A stretch of 64,000 nucleotides of DNA, taken from contig JAJTUP010000147.1 of NCBI GenBank assembly GCA_021399435.1, positions 1 through 64,000 of the forward strand, read 5' to 3'. This DNA is from Diaporthe sp. PMI_573 (lineage: Eukaryota; Ascomycota; Sordariomycetes; Diaporthales; Diaporthaceae). Positions within the stretch are counted from its first letter, which is position 1, and every line of letters starts with the position of its first letter. The notes beneath the pieces were generated by a model. The model was not told the origin of the DNA. It saw only the letters and a program-made list of their open reading frames with translations, and did no database searches. Shown here in pieces: positions 24,100 to 34,658 of this stretch. The position numbers and the translations under genes were made by a program.

Positions 24100-25655
24100 A
24101 ATCGGAGCTATAACCCCAGGCTTGACGTTGGAGTCAATGGTTTGAGACAAGATTGACAGACGAGATGAACCTGGCAGGATATTTGTAACATGATTTGGCT
24201 TGGCATGCTTTCTACTTATTTATCCTTGTGTTGACCGCCGCAGAATAGCACGGATATATCGTGTTTTCCCATACGCAGTTGAGTGACTCGGAGGTCACTA
24301 CTAATCCTGCTTAGAGAGGTGCTCGTACTAGAATAAACTTCGTCGTTGTCAAGAGAGTTCTGGTTCGACCCACTCACAGATTTCCTTAGATGTGCTCAGA
24401 ACCTGTTCATGCAAATCACAACGCCGAGCTGGGAGACATTTGTGGGAACAAAATTACAGACACAGTCAATCATGCAACGTGATTTGCAAGTATCATTGGT
24501 AGCACACTAGGGGACTACCTTGTTGGTAACACACTCTTCCCTTCCGAGTTGGCCGGGCCTGGCACAGGGACGGAGGAAAAAGTCGTATTGCGGCTCTACG
24601 GGCCTTACAGTCTCCCGTAAATCCCGTCAATCGGGATGACAATTCTCCTGAAACAATTAGAGTTTGGTATTGTATCTTGAACGCTCATGAAAGTTCGTGA
24701 TAATCCGGTCAACTTGATCTACGAAGACGTATGCTAACAATGACCCAGATTATTCAATTTATCATTACTAGTACGTACGTATGCACAACTGGCTATGATA
24801 TCTTCTGGACAGTAGTCAGGTCGCCCGGGGTGATATAAGCTTTTGAAGAGCTTATCTATCGGTTCGCCTGTTCCCCTGAATCGATTGAGTTTGACTTTAG
24901 AGTTTGTAGCGTAATCAATGTCCCGTCACCCATGAACTCACTTGAGCACGACTCTCAACTTCATCACTCTGAGTCAGATGGGCTAGTTCATCTGTCATCT
25001 TCAATCCCGTTCTGATCCTGCTATACAGCAATTTGACCGCGAGTCTGGAGCTGACTACGCCGAGTCAGATGAACCATTTAGGTTGCCGTTGAGCCGCTTT
25101 GATTCTCCTCTCCCAGTGAAGTGCTTACAATTTGCATCAAATTAGTTAAGCGAAGAAAAGACATCACTCGTCATGTTCTGCGCACCGACGATACACGCAG
25201 CACGTGAATCAATCATTCAAGTGTGCCTGACCGGACTTTTGGTTAGCTAATTGTAGATGTGAAGCTTGGGCAGAAGAGTGATAAAAGGTGTTCGGCGTCC
25301 CATCTGCTACTCCAGGAATGGACAACATGAGTCGACCACTGCGGAACGCTTTGCGTGAGACTGAGCGCATGCAGGTACATTGAATTTAGCAAAACCGCAG
25401 AGCCAATATGTTGCAAATCACATATATAGCTTCAGGTCTCTCTAACTTAACTACGGCCACCCAGCACTCTTGATTGAGACCACACGGAATTAATTGTGGT
25501 CCAGGTGGCCCAACGCTAGTACAGTGACGGCAGGGATGGATCGGACTAGATTTGATAAAGTAGACTATGAGATTCCGGCCTTATTAGTGAGGGCACGCTG
25601 AGACTTATGGAGGTTTGCTGTCTAGATTACGACATGAAAATTAATCTTCCACATC
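24100..25655. other. intergenic, no gene seen
   Basis: About 1.55 kb upstream of the tyrosinase. It contains two similar tracts of TGACTCGG or TGAGTCAGATG type (near 24282, 24970 and 25056) but no coding potential. It probably holds the tyrosinase promoter. Confidence 0.5.
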
Positions 25656-25889
25656 TCAACAGAGTGAATAAAGCAGTGCGTGAAGGAACAAAGTGTCTTT
25701 AGCAATGTTGGCATGGATGCTCTGGACAGTCACCGCCGGTCCGCCCTTGACCGGGCCGAAGCCTGTCCTGTTTGTCTCCTCCGATTCGATCGCTGACACT
25801 TCTCCCTGGGACAGAGGGGCGCCCTCGACCGGGCGGGTCTTGAGCTCATCCTTGGGTAGAGTCGTGTTCGCCAATATGTCGAGCTTCGG
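25656..25889 (-). CDS. small SMP-like (seed-maturation-protein-type) fragment, start unclear
   Basis: The frame reads PKLDILANTTLPKDELKTRP, then EGAPLSQGEVSAIESEETNR, then GFGPVKGGPAVTVQSIHAN. This resembles the SMP-type repeat in small fungal stress proteins, where a xxIESEExxxxGxGPVKGGPAAxxQS pattern is common. There is no ATG: the frame is closed by a TGA shortly upstream, near 25912. The protein may start in an upstream exon that I could not place (a weak AAG acceptor precedes the CTCGAC), or the start may be lost. The C-terminus (KDTLFLHALLYSLC) does not look like the family and may be intron read-through. It is treated as partial or possibly broken. Confidence 0.4.
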   Translation of the reverse strand, partial: PKLDILANTTLPKDELKTRPVEGAPLSQGEVSAIESEETNRTGFGPVKGGPAVTVQSIHANIAKDTLFLHALLYSLC

Positions 25890-26519
25890 TAGGATTGTTG
25901 GTGTTCAATGCGAGACAAATTGATGCGAATTATAACCGTTTCAAAATGGCAAGTGTGAAGTCTTTGAAGTTTATTAGCGAGATGGCTGTAATCGATTTGA
26001 GAATTGGGCTACAATTATAGATTGGCTGATGAACTAGGGGCAGAGGGCGATGACTTCATGTTGACATTTTCTCTCAGTGATTAGCTGCATATAAGTGGAC
26101 CGATCGAGTCTTGAGGTATGCATATGCTCGCTTCATCTTTGCTGGTAAGCACGTTCCTACTCTAACAGGACTCCTGATCTCGAGAATCGTCAGGGAAACC
26201 CTAGTGTTTCCAAAGCTGTTCACCCCGGGGAGGGTGGTCCATGCCGGTCCCCAGGCACGTATCAGCCAGTGGTATAATGGTGTTCCTGCTCAGACATCGA
26301 GTCACAACCAGCAACCCGACCTGAAGATGTTGTTAGATGTCCCGATAGCTGTGTTTCTCAAGAAGGAGAGCAGCGCAATAAGTGCTAGTTGCGGCCCTCC
26401 AATCCTGCGCGAGACTTTCTCAATATTTTCATTGTGATATTGCTTCCAAAAATGCTGGAGTCTGCACATGATCGTTTGATGTTTAGTACAGTATATATGG
26501 TACACCGCCAACGGCTCAC
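25890..26519. other. intergenic, no gene seen
   Basis: About 630 bp. It may contain the missing first exon of the SMP-like gene, but no ATG-donor combination is convincing. Confidence 0.4.
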
Positions 26520-27457
26520 TCATTTTTTTATCCGCCTGATCACTCTCTCCCGGGCGAGTTTACTCGCAGCCTCCGACCCGTGCTGCAAAGACACAGCGCC
26601 AATAATGGCGAAGATGGACGTGGCGAGGACAGATTCTAAACCTGATCCTTTGAGATTGTCGGTCTGTGGTAAAAACAGGTAAGTCGGTGCTCTGCGATAG
26701 CGTAGATCGTGTCTGTATGGACATCAACTCACGTTCCTTGGCTTCCAACGCATCACCTCGTTGAGCCTATTGTTCAAACCAACAGAAGCCAGGCCTGATA
26801 ACGAGATAATATCTTGAGGCCGATTCATGCTCAGTTTGTCGACGTTCTGGAGGGCAGGAGACTCGTAGTGTTTTCGTTTCCATGGGTCGTTCAGGTACTC
26901 ATCAGCCACGCGGGGTGAAGTCATGATCTCGTTTATGGCTTCTGAAACAATTATTTGACGACCTAGAACGAGTTGACCCGTTAGCCGTGCACATCAGACG
27001 CCGTGGCAGAAAGATACCGCATACCATAGAAGGCCAATCTCGTGTTGAATCCTCTCCGGCCGAAATCGAAACTCTTGTGTGTAACTGCCAACCACTTGAT
27101 CTCCTCCGGCAGCAGTTTGGAGCCGTTGCGACCAAGGAACCGCTCGTAGAAGTCGTCCAGCCTGGCGGGGTCCTCGTTTACGTGCCATACTGCCCGGTGG
27201 GGCACCTTGGGAACGTTGAGCGAGAAACCATGGATACCCTTGAGCCTCTCTGGTGTGTATGACCACCTTGGCTGTGCCTCCTCTATGTCCGCTTCGGATA
27301 TGGGCTCGTTCAACGGGTCATTTTTCTCGCGCAGGGCTGTCGGGTGCCGTGCTATTTGGTGGTTCGCACGGCATGCTGGCCGGGCAGCTGCGGGTCTGAT
27401 GGGGCGGAGGGCTTGTCTGGAGGTCGACCAGAACGTGCGGGAGGTGTTGAGCGCCAT
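26520..27457 (-). CDS. MRPL15: mitochondrial large-subunit ribosomal protein mL57 (MRPL15)
   Basis: A structural protein of the mitochondrial ribosome with a catalytically dead RNase III fold. Three exons, 27025-27457, 26733-26962 and 26520-26663, give 268 aa, with introns of 62 and 69 bp. The N-terminus (MALNTSRTFWSTSRQALRPI) is a basic, Ser/Arg-rich mitochondrial targeting sequence. The core has LLPEEIKWLAVTHKSFDFGR and RRGFNTRLAFYGRQIIVSEA, the latter rebuilt across the first junction. It ends LKGSGLESVLATSIFAIIGA and then VSLQHGSEAASKLARERVI. The length and blocks match fungal mL57. The gene is divergent from RTT109 across about 500 bp, so the promoters may overlap. Confidence 0.93.
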
Positions 27458-27960
27458 AACTGCTGGATCGATGGGAGGAGAGAGGCTGGCGCATTCCCTC
27501 CTGGTCGAGCTGGACTGTTGGACCGCGATTCTGTCACTGACGACTCGACTGCGACAGCTCTCGCGACGGTAACTTTTTCAAAGTTCGCGGCAGGCTAAGC
27601 TGGGTGGATACCCACGCTGCATGGCTCAGGACTGTGCACGGGCCCACTGGCTGCTCCTGCAGTTCCTAGTCGGCCAGACCCACCAGAGTTTGGTTCAGCG
27701 CGGCTCGGCTAAGCTACTCCTTACAGTCCAAATCGCGCCCGCGCCGCGACGCAGGCACGGCAGGGCGCAGGGAGGTGCAATTTGATCGCGTCGTCAGCAA
27801 GGGACTTCGCATTGGACGGGCCGACCCAACTTGCTTGGTTGGCTGGCTAGTTGACTGACTTACTTGACTTACTGGGGGAGCTTCGCGTTCCAAATAATGG
27901 ACTTTCCTGCAACAATGCCTCGATAGCACTTTGCAATTCAACATTTCCCTCCAAAGCAAC
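27458..27960. promoter_or_regulatory. divergent promoter region of mL57 and RTT109
   Basis: A 503 bp gap between two oppositely directed start codons, both of nuclear housekeeping type. No gene is seen. A promoter role is inferred from position only. No specific operator was recognised. Confidence 0.5.
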
Positions 27961-29943
27961 ATGTTCGCAGCAGCTTCTCCAAGTGCGCCTGGCTCGAAGC
28001 AGCAGTGCAGTGCCGCCTTGCTGAGCAGGCTCGCAAAGGTGCTCCCAAAGGGCCACAGGTTCACAATCAACCACCTCTCCACGCCGCCCACTCGCACTGA
28101 TGCTCTGCACTCAGCTCCCCCTGATGCGCGTCCCGACCGAACCTACCGCGAATCCCACTTCCTCGCCGTCAGCGTAGATGCGACCTCAAGACTGGCATCG
28201 TCGAGCTCGCCCTCGTCGCCCTTGACACCCGGAGCCACCCCCGATTCCAGCCCACCAGGCAGGCAGGTCTTGGTCCTCGGTCTCGAGATCTACATCTTCA
28301 CCACAGCCTGGGCCAGCACCTTCTTTGTGTCCAAGGCCGACTCCACTGGCTACCTGAGCCTCCTCAACCTGCCCAAGGGGACCCCCTCCCCTATCCGGGA
28401 GATCAGCTCTGCGTTCCTGTCGTATCTCGTCGAGCAGCGGCGTCGCGACAATGTCCAGACAATTGTCAGCCTTTTCGCGAGGGCGCAGAACCAATATCTG
28501 TTCCCTGGGAGCGTGGAGAACAAGGACAAGCACGTCCTGGACGACCGAGGGCTGGTCAGATGGTGGTGTCGCGTACTCAACTCCATGATGGAGACACAGG
28601 ACACACATGAGGACAAGATCTTCCGCCCTTCGAACAAGACAGGAAACTGGGAGGACATCAAGGGCTATCTGGTTGTGCCTGGTCTCGACGCCTACGAACT
28701 ACGAGCCTTCCTACCCCGAACACCCACTGCATCTTCCAATTGGGTCCTCGGCCATCCCCTGGAACGTATCTCGCACTTCGCCAGAGAGTACGACTGGGTC
28801 CCGCCGAGGTGTCTAGTACCCAAGTTTCCGGACGATCCAAAGTCTCGCTTTCGCGATGAGCTCGATCTCGAAGCCTCCAAGTCAGCACAATACGAGGAGA
28901 AGGGACTTTGGCGGAGCGCCACGACGATGGATCAGTTTTGGGAGATGATGGCATTTCGACAGGAGTGCTCAAGCGGACACATGACAGGATTTATATGGGT
29001 TGTGCTTGAACCATATCGCTGGGCCGAGCAAAATACGATGGCGGCTTCATCGCCTTCCAACTCTCTTATCACACCAAGTACTTCATTCGATGGGTCACAA
29101 GCAACACAGCCGTCCACTCCCCCAAGAAGGCGAGACGTGCCTCAGGGCTCGACACCCAAGACAAGCCCTCTGAAATCGGCATTGACCCCGGGCTCCACTC
29201 AACAGACTCCCACAAAACAAAGCCCTTCCAAGAGCAAAGCTACTCGGAAGGCCAAGAAGCTTGTTTTGAAAGGACGAATCGTTCCCCGATTCCCACGCGT
29301 CAAAAGACATGCAAGGAATTACGTGCCCGACATACCCATCTCGACTTCATATTACTACTGGCCCCCAGAAGGGCGAGGAACCCGGATTGCCGCCGAAGCC
29401 GATTATAAGAGATCGGTGGACTTGCTGACAAAGCTGGATTTCGAGACCCTGGAGCTGGCCAGTGCAAGCACTAGGAGATGGATCAACGAGGTCGGTGGCG
29501 GTCAGAAGTGGGCCATGGATGTCGTCGGATCACGGCCTCTCGCTGCCGCTGCGAATACCACGGCAACGGCTGCGATCAACAACATGGCGAATCTCGTGCG
29601 AAAGAATCGCCGGGCAGGTACAGGTGACGAGACGAGCGGTGATAGTGACCGTGGTTTGGGATCCGTCCCTGCGTCTTCAGCAGGGGTCACTATGCTCATG
29701 GCCAGGAAGAAGCCAAAGAAGGAGACGACACCGCCGGCAACTTCAAGCGAGGATGCCAGTGTCTCTTCTGTCAACCTGCTCGTTCCCCGAAAGAAGCGCA
29801 AGGAGTCCGAGTCCGAGGACTCAGGACCAGTACCAGACGGCGCGGAAGCGACAGGTGGGAACGCCCCGAGTGCGATCAGCGAAACACCAGCTGTGAACAC
29901 CCTCGGTGGCGGTCTGGTGCGGAAGAAGCCCAAAACGGCTTGA
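27961..29943 (+). CDS. RTT109: histone H3 lysine acetyltransferase Rtt109
   Basis: A nuclear enzyme that, with the chaperones Asf1 and Vps75, acetylates new histone H3 at Lys56 and N-terminal lysines during replication. One exon, 660 aa. I start at the ATG at 27961 (MFAAASPSAP), because the frame before it has no ATG. The N-terminal half has the fungal Rtt109 blocks VLGLEIYIFTT, FVSKADSTGY and VLDDRGLVRWWCRVL, then FPDDPKSRFRDELD, where family members carry the auto-acetylated lysine. WWCRVL and the following Asp-rich loop match the acetyl-CoA/active-site region. A disordered Ser/Pro linker splits the domain near residues 365-440. The fold ends at YYYWPPEGRGTRIAAE. The last 120 residues are basic and carry four copies of a LVxRKK-like motif. 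Confidence 0.95.
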   Translation: MFAAASPSAPGSKQQCSAALLSRLAKVLPKGHRFTINHLSTPPTRTDALHSAPPDARPDRTYRESHFLAVSVDATSRLASSSSPSSPLTPGATPDSSPPGRQVLVLGLEIYIFTTAWASTFFVSKADSTGYLSLLNLPKGTPSPIREISSAFLSYLVEQRRRDNVQTIVSLFARAQNQYLFPGSVENKDKHVLDDRGLVRWWCRVLNSMMETQDTHEDKIFRPSNKTGNWEDIKGYLVVPGLDAYELRAFLPRTPTASSNWVLGHPLERISHFAREYDWVPPRCLVPKFPDDPKSRFRDELDLEASKSAQYEEKGLWRSATTMDQFWEMMAFRQECSSGHMTGFIWVVLEPYRWAEQNTMAASSPSNSLITPSTSFDGSQATQPSTPPRRRDVPQGSTPKTSPLKSALTPGSTQQTPTKQSPSKSKATRKAKKLVLKGRIVPRFPRVKRHARNYVPDIPISTSYYYWPPEGRGTRIAAEADYKRSVDLLTKLDFETLELASASTRRWINEVGGGQKWAMDVVGSRPLAAAANTTATAAINNMANLVRKNRRAGTGDETSGDSDRGLGSVPASSAGVTMLMARKKPKKETTPPATSSEDASVSSVNLLVPRKKRKESESEDSGPVPDGAEATGGNAPSAISETPAVNTLGGGLVRKKPKTA

Positions 29944-30236
29944 ACAGGATCTCATTTTTAGCATGAACTTCGTTTTGCAGAGGGAACACGAGGAGAGCAG
30001 GCAAGCTTGGACTTGGACTCTAGGACTGGTGGATACCCCAAGGCATAAATGGTTTTAAACTGGTGCGGCGTTGCGTACGGAATTTTGGGAATTGGGATTC
30101 AGAAGATACAATTCACGTTCGAGTAGGACACGAAGTAGACTTACAAGGAATGGTTATCCCTGGTCCATGCATTTGCTACCTTGAAAGCTGCTTGTGGGGG
30201 TATCTTGAGATGCAGTGAGATTCGATCAGTAAGACC

Positions 30237-31787
30237 TCACACCCTCCGCCGCTTAGCGCTGGGCTTCTCGCCGTCGCTCTCGGCCTTCGCCAACTCGGCA
30301 AGCTTCGCCTTTACCGTCTCAGCCGCCTGCCTCAGCAGCACCTTCTCACCTATCCTGACGTCCAAGGCCATGCGCTGCCGCCGCACCTTCTGGTCTGCCC
30401 CATCACCGCCCTCCTCGTACTGCTTGAGATCCTGCTCCAACGTCGTGGCGTACTGCCTGGTCCGCTCGTCCAGCGCCCTAGAAATGGCAGAGTAGATGAT
30501 CCTGTCCCGCGCGACCTTGTCAGGCACCGCCTCGGGTCTGACCTTCTTAACGGCCTTCATCAACGCCTTGAGCTGCTCCACCAGCTCCTCGGGCGCGCCA
30601 GCCGCGTTCTCAACCTCAGCCACCCTCCCCTCAGAATCCGGATCCTCAGCCCCGCGCTCGATAACAAACGCCTCCTCCAGCTCGTCCTCGTCCAGCGCGC
30701 CGAGTGCCTCGCCCCATTGTTTCGCGGGCAGCGGCACCTCAGCCCTCAGGGCGGCGAGCACGGGGGGCCACGCGAGGTCGACGAGGTTCCAGCGCCTGTG
30801 GGTGCGCGTGGTGTAGCCGTAGCGCCGCAGCAGCTCGCCGTTGCTCAGCGGGCCGTAGTAGTTGAGGATCTCCTCGCCGGCCGCGATGGGCCGCAGCGAG
30901 GTCGCGGTCAGGGCGTGCTCGCCGTGCTCGATGTGCGCGTTGAAGGACGCGTCGGCGTTGAGGATGTCGGCCATGGGGACCATCCCGAGCATCGTCTTGC
31001 CCTCGCGGTCCTCGACCCACTCGTCTTCCTCTTCCTCCTCTGCGTCCTCGTCGTCTTCCTTCTCCAGGTCGAAGGCGTACGCCATGATGACGCTTCCCAT
31101 CCGGAAGGCGACCTGGACGAGCTCGTCGTCGCTCAGTTCCGGGGAGCCCTCGGGAAAGAAGACGGCCGAGTGGGCCCTGACGACGGGCAGGATCTTGGTC
31201 CGCACCATCTTCTCCGCCTCGTCCTTGCCCACCTTGCCAGCGACGGGGCTGGCCTGTAGCTCAGCCAGCTCGTCGGCGGTCCAGAACATGGGCGTGCTGA
31301 AGTCGTCGACGGTGGGCAGGACGTCCAGGTACGGCCTCCATGATGAGCTGGCGCCCTGGAGGTACTCGTAGATGAGGACGAGGATGAGAGAGGTCCATGA
31401 GTCCTGGGACATGTCGTCGTCACCGTCGTCGTCAGCCTCTTCGCCCTCGGCGTTCATGTCAAGATCAGCGCCATCCTGCTCCCCAGGCGGGCTGAACAGG
31501 CCAGGGATCTTGGTGGCCAGTAACGAGGTGTTGGTGCAGATGATGGACTGGCGTGGGATGGTGAAGAGCACTGTGTCCGGGGAAATGTCGGCTTTCGCGA
31601 CTGCGCCAACTCATCTCAGCTGAGTTGCTCTGTTAGGAAAATGTGCTGCTTACTCACCTATACCACGGCCCGCGCCTCGATCTCGCAGGTCTCGAACCTC
31701 GATGTCATCGTGGAAGGTGGTGCCAGGTTGCGCCCTGAACCAGCTCAGAAATTCGGATGTTTTCTGGTCGAATGTATTCTGCGTCAT
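30237..31787 (-). CDS. SET-domain ribosomal lysine methyltransferase (Rkm4-like)
   Basis: A cytosolic or nuclear S-adenosylmethionine-dependent methyltransferase. Yeast Rkm4 modifies large-subunit ribosomal protein L42. Two exons, 31658-31787 and 30237-31600, give 497 aa. The intron restores GRGI-VAKADISPDTVLFTIPR, the first SET motif. The next conserved parts are MADILNADASFNAHI (the NH-type motif) and GEEILNYYGPLSNGELLRRYGY (the GEEI...YG motif). These are followed by a Rubisco-LSMT-type substrate-binding helical domain. Two acidic inserts (near EEADDDGDDD and EDAEEEEEDE) enlarge the protein. The basic C-terminus (KPSAKRRRV) could be a nuclear signal. I start at 31787 (MTQNTFDQK). The stop is 293 bp from the stop of convergent RTT109. 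Confidence 0.92.
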
Positions 31788-34658
31788 GGCTGGACGGCGA
31801 CAATGCCGAGCTGAGCTGGACTGGACTGTGCAAACTTGTTTCTGGAGGTCGCTTGTCGTATTGCCGTTGCACTCTCGGTCAGTCAATCCGTCGACTCAGG
31901 CCAGTCCAAATCGATCAGCCTCTCCACAAAGGCTGTGCTGCGCGATGGGTGGGAAATCACAAAAATTCAGCGTGCGACGCCCCACATTCCCACACCCGCA
32001 AACCCACACTCCCACCTCCCGGCTGCTGATCAACAGGGGATCGCATCGCTTAACCAGGAGGTCATGGACAAGCTTTCAGCGCCAAGCCGGCACGTCGATA
32101 GGTCAGTGGAGAGAATGCCCTAGGCTCGATCTTGGCACCGGTGAACCTCGTGCCTTGCAGCAGCCCTGGCCAGTCTTGATCGTGGTGATGACCATCGTCT
32201 CAACCCGGAATCTCGTCGACGCTCAGCCGTGACGACCGCCCAGCCACAGCCTTGGCCTGCACAACACAGCTCACAGGCCTGCCTCGACTCGTCTCGTCTC
32301 ATCTATTCGCGGTGCATGACATCAAAATTCAATCCAATGCCCAGACGGCCACCGACGAAGCCGAGTCTGTCTGCGGGACCCCTGTCTGCCTACGGCCGTC
32401 CTGACTGAAGCCTTACCTGGATATCACGACTTGCGGACCCCACGATATGGGGCAATATAGCCCGGGATGATTCAGCTTCTCGGCAGTTGGCCCAGAGTTG
32501 ACAGCTCGATGGCACCCAGTGATGCCACCCCGTCCACACAACTACCGTCCTCTCTGTGGCCTGCAGGGCTTCTCATCCCAACCCTTCATCCCGTTGTCGA
32601 CACGGTCTCTGGCATGACCCGGTGTCGCTTTTGGAAACGTCCCTTTCTTGGCTGTGACGGCGTGGTAATGCTGCACGAGTGAGGTTCACATGGCGCCCGT
32701 TGCACCACTGCTAATAATTGCCAAGAGGCGACAGGCGCGCGCTATTCTCGTCCTCGCTGCCATCGCCTGGCCATCGCCATCGCCGTCACCGACGCTGTGG
32801 CCTCGTGACACGGGCCTTGGTCACCGAGCATGCTGTCCTCCCCCTCAGGGCTGGATGAACATCCCCTCTATCTGCAACAACCCCGCAAGGCAGCTTAGAT
32901 TACTGAGATGCACGCATATTGCTTCCAGCTAAAATAGTCCCATGTCGTGGCACACGGCACGACGGCATCGATTCCCGCCCCCAACCGCCAGCAGGGTTCT
33001 CCTAGACCACCACGTTTAATTCCATTTCTTCCCTTTTTTCCTTTTCCCCTTCCGCATTTGGTAGTCGAGCTTATGTATGACACAACGTTTCTATCCACTC
33101 AAATATGGTTTGGACTACTACGCCATGCACGTTGAGCGTGTGCCTGTCTGAAGTCGACATGGATATCCGCCAAGAGGAGATGCAGGCGCCTTACTGCTTC
33201 CGCGTTTCTGCTGACGGAAACTCCGACAGGTGAGCCATGTGGAGTGTGGCACCACCTCTGCTCGGTTTGTCCCGGCCGGCCGCTGCCCTTGTCTCTGTTG
33301 TGGCAGTGTGAATGCCGGGTGTCGTCCGGATTTCCGAACAGGCAGGCCATCGCAAGGCCCATGCCGCATATCCAGCCCTGACGCTGAGTAAACAAGGAAC
33401 CGGTGAGGCATGTGGCAATCACTTGTGGATGCTGCGAACCTGCACGTCGGGTCACTGTTGAGAAACTTTCCAGAAACCTGCAGCTTTCCAGAAACTTTCA
33501 GTGAAAAAGTCAATGGAAAAGACGGGCAGACTTCTGTCAAGCTTCTCGTCTGTGCCAAGACATGACCTCCCATGGGATGAAGGCGGCGGGATCTTGCATG
33601 CATGATGGGCCAAAGCTTGTTAAGCCCATATAATTTCCGAACGGCACAAAACGGGCTATTTTAGACCTGTTTCTTCGCATTCGGGCAGCGGGCACCGAGT
33701 CAGTAAGTATATGCACATAGCTCCAATCCATGCGGCGGCAAAGCCTTCTCCCCCCCCTAACATGGGCCGCCTAACCACGCGCTTTTGCTAAGCACGTCGA
33801 TCCTTACGCAGCACCCGCTATGCCCCATCATAATTAGGTATGTCTAAGGTGAGTAAAGGTGCTTGCGTCAAGTCTATCTCACCGTCATTAGCGCACGATC
33901 GAATGCCGAGATAGCTGCGAGTGTACCTTTACCCAACACCACAACACTAACCACCATCGAATCACACCTGTCCTTCAGCCTTTCTTCCCGCGAGATCCTA
34001 TTGGCGGCAGCCTGGGGTTGAACGATTATTTCTCTCATTGCTAACTTTTCATCCAATACATGTACATGACATCATGAAGACTTTATGCTTAAAGAGAGTC
34101 AGGACTATGCCAGAAGCAAAAAAGAGCACGGGCATACTACGCTGTTATAATCTCACCGCCCGCTTTACTAAATTAATCAACTCCACGGAGCCAACAAACT
34201 GTGTAGCTGCCCAGAGAGCTGGGCGGGGCGGAATGCAATGTGGATCTATATGCAGTGTTCATGGTTCAAGGGCACACCGTTGCTACTCTATTCCCAGCGA
34301 TGACCTCTTCGGGCTGTCCACACCACCATGCCTGGTGAGGAGTACTACCAGGTATCCAGGTAGATGATACCCAGGTACACAGCCCAAGCCCCCACCACAG
34401 GGGGATGTGGGAGAGCTCGACGTCAACACATGCAAGTGCATCATGAATGTCATAGCTATTCTACATTTTGATGAGCATGGAGTATGATGCCGTACAAGTG
34501 TATAAGAAGGCCAGCATCTCCGTCCCTTCCATCACCTGTTTCCATCTCATCATCCCATCATCATCATCACTCACACTCTTTTGTGCCTTTTCAAACATCC
34601 AGTGCTATAGCAACATCGTCGGTCACATCTTCAGAACTTCTATCTTCCTATCTTCAAG
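31788..34658. other. long intergenic region, no gene seen
   Basis: About 2.9 kb between the divergent starts of the Rkm4-like and oxalate decarboxylase genes. All open frames are short and unlike known proteins. A small repeated tract lies at 33463-33505, and short GC/CT-rich runs occur near 32750-32800. The part from 34100 onward probably holds the oxalate decarboxylase promoter. Confidence 0.55.
33463..33505. promoter_or_regulatory. heat-shock-element-like TTCcaGAA repeats
   Basis: Two copies of CTTTCCAGAAAC and further GAA/TTC half-sites sit within about 45 bp. TTCnnGAA is the tail-to-tail arrangement that heat-shock factor binds. Spacing is not perfect throughout, and the site is over 1.1 kb from the nearest start, so a function is only a guess. 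Confidence 0.25.

Noticed and set aside
24355..24380. GGTTCGACCC, a tRNA T-loop-like string
   Set aside because: No cloverleaf can be built around it.
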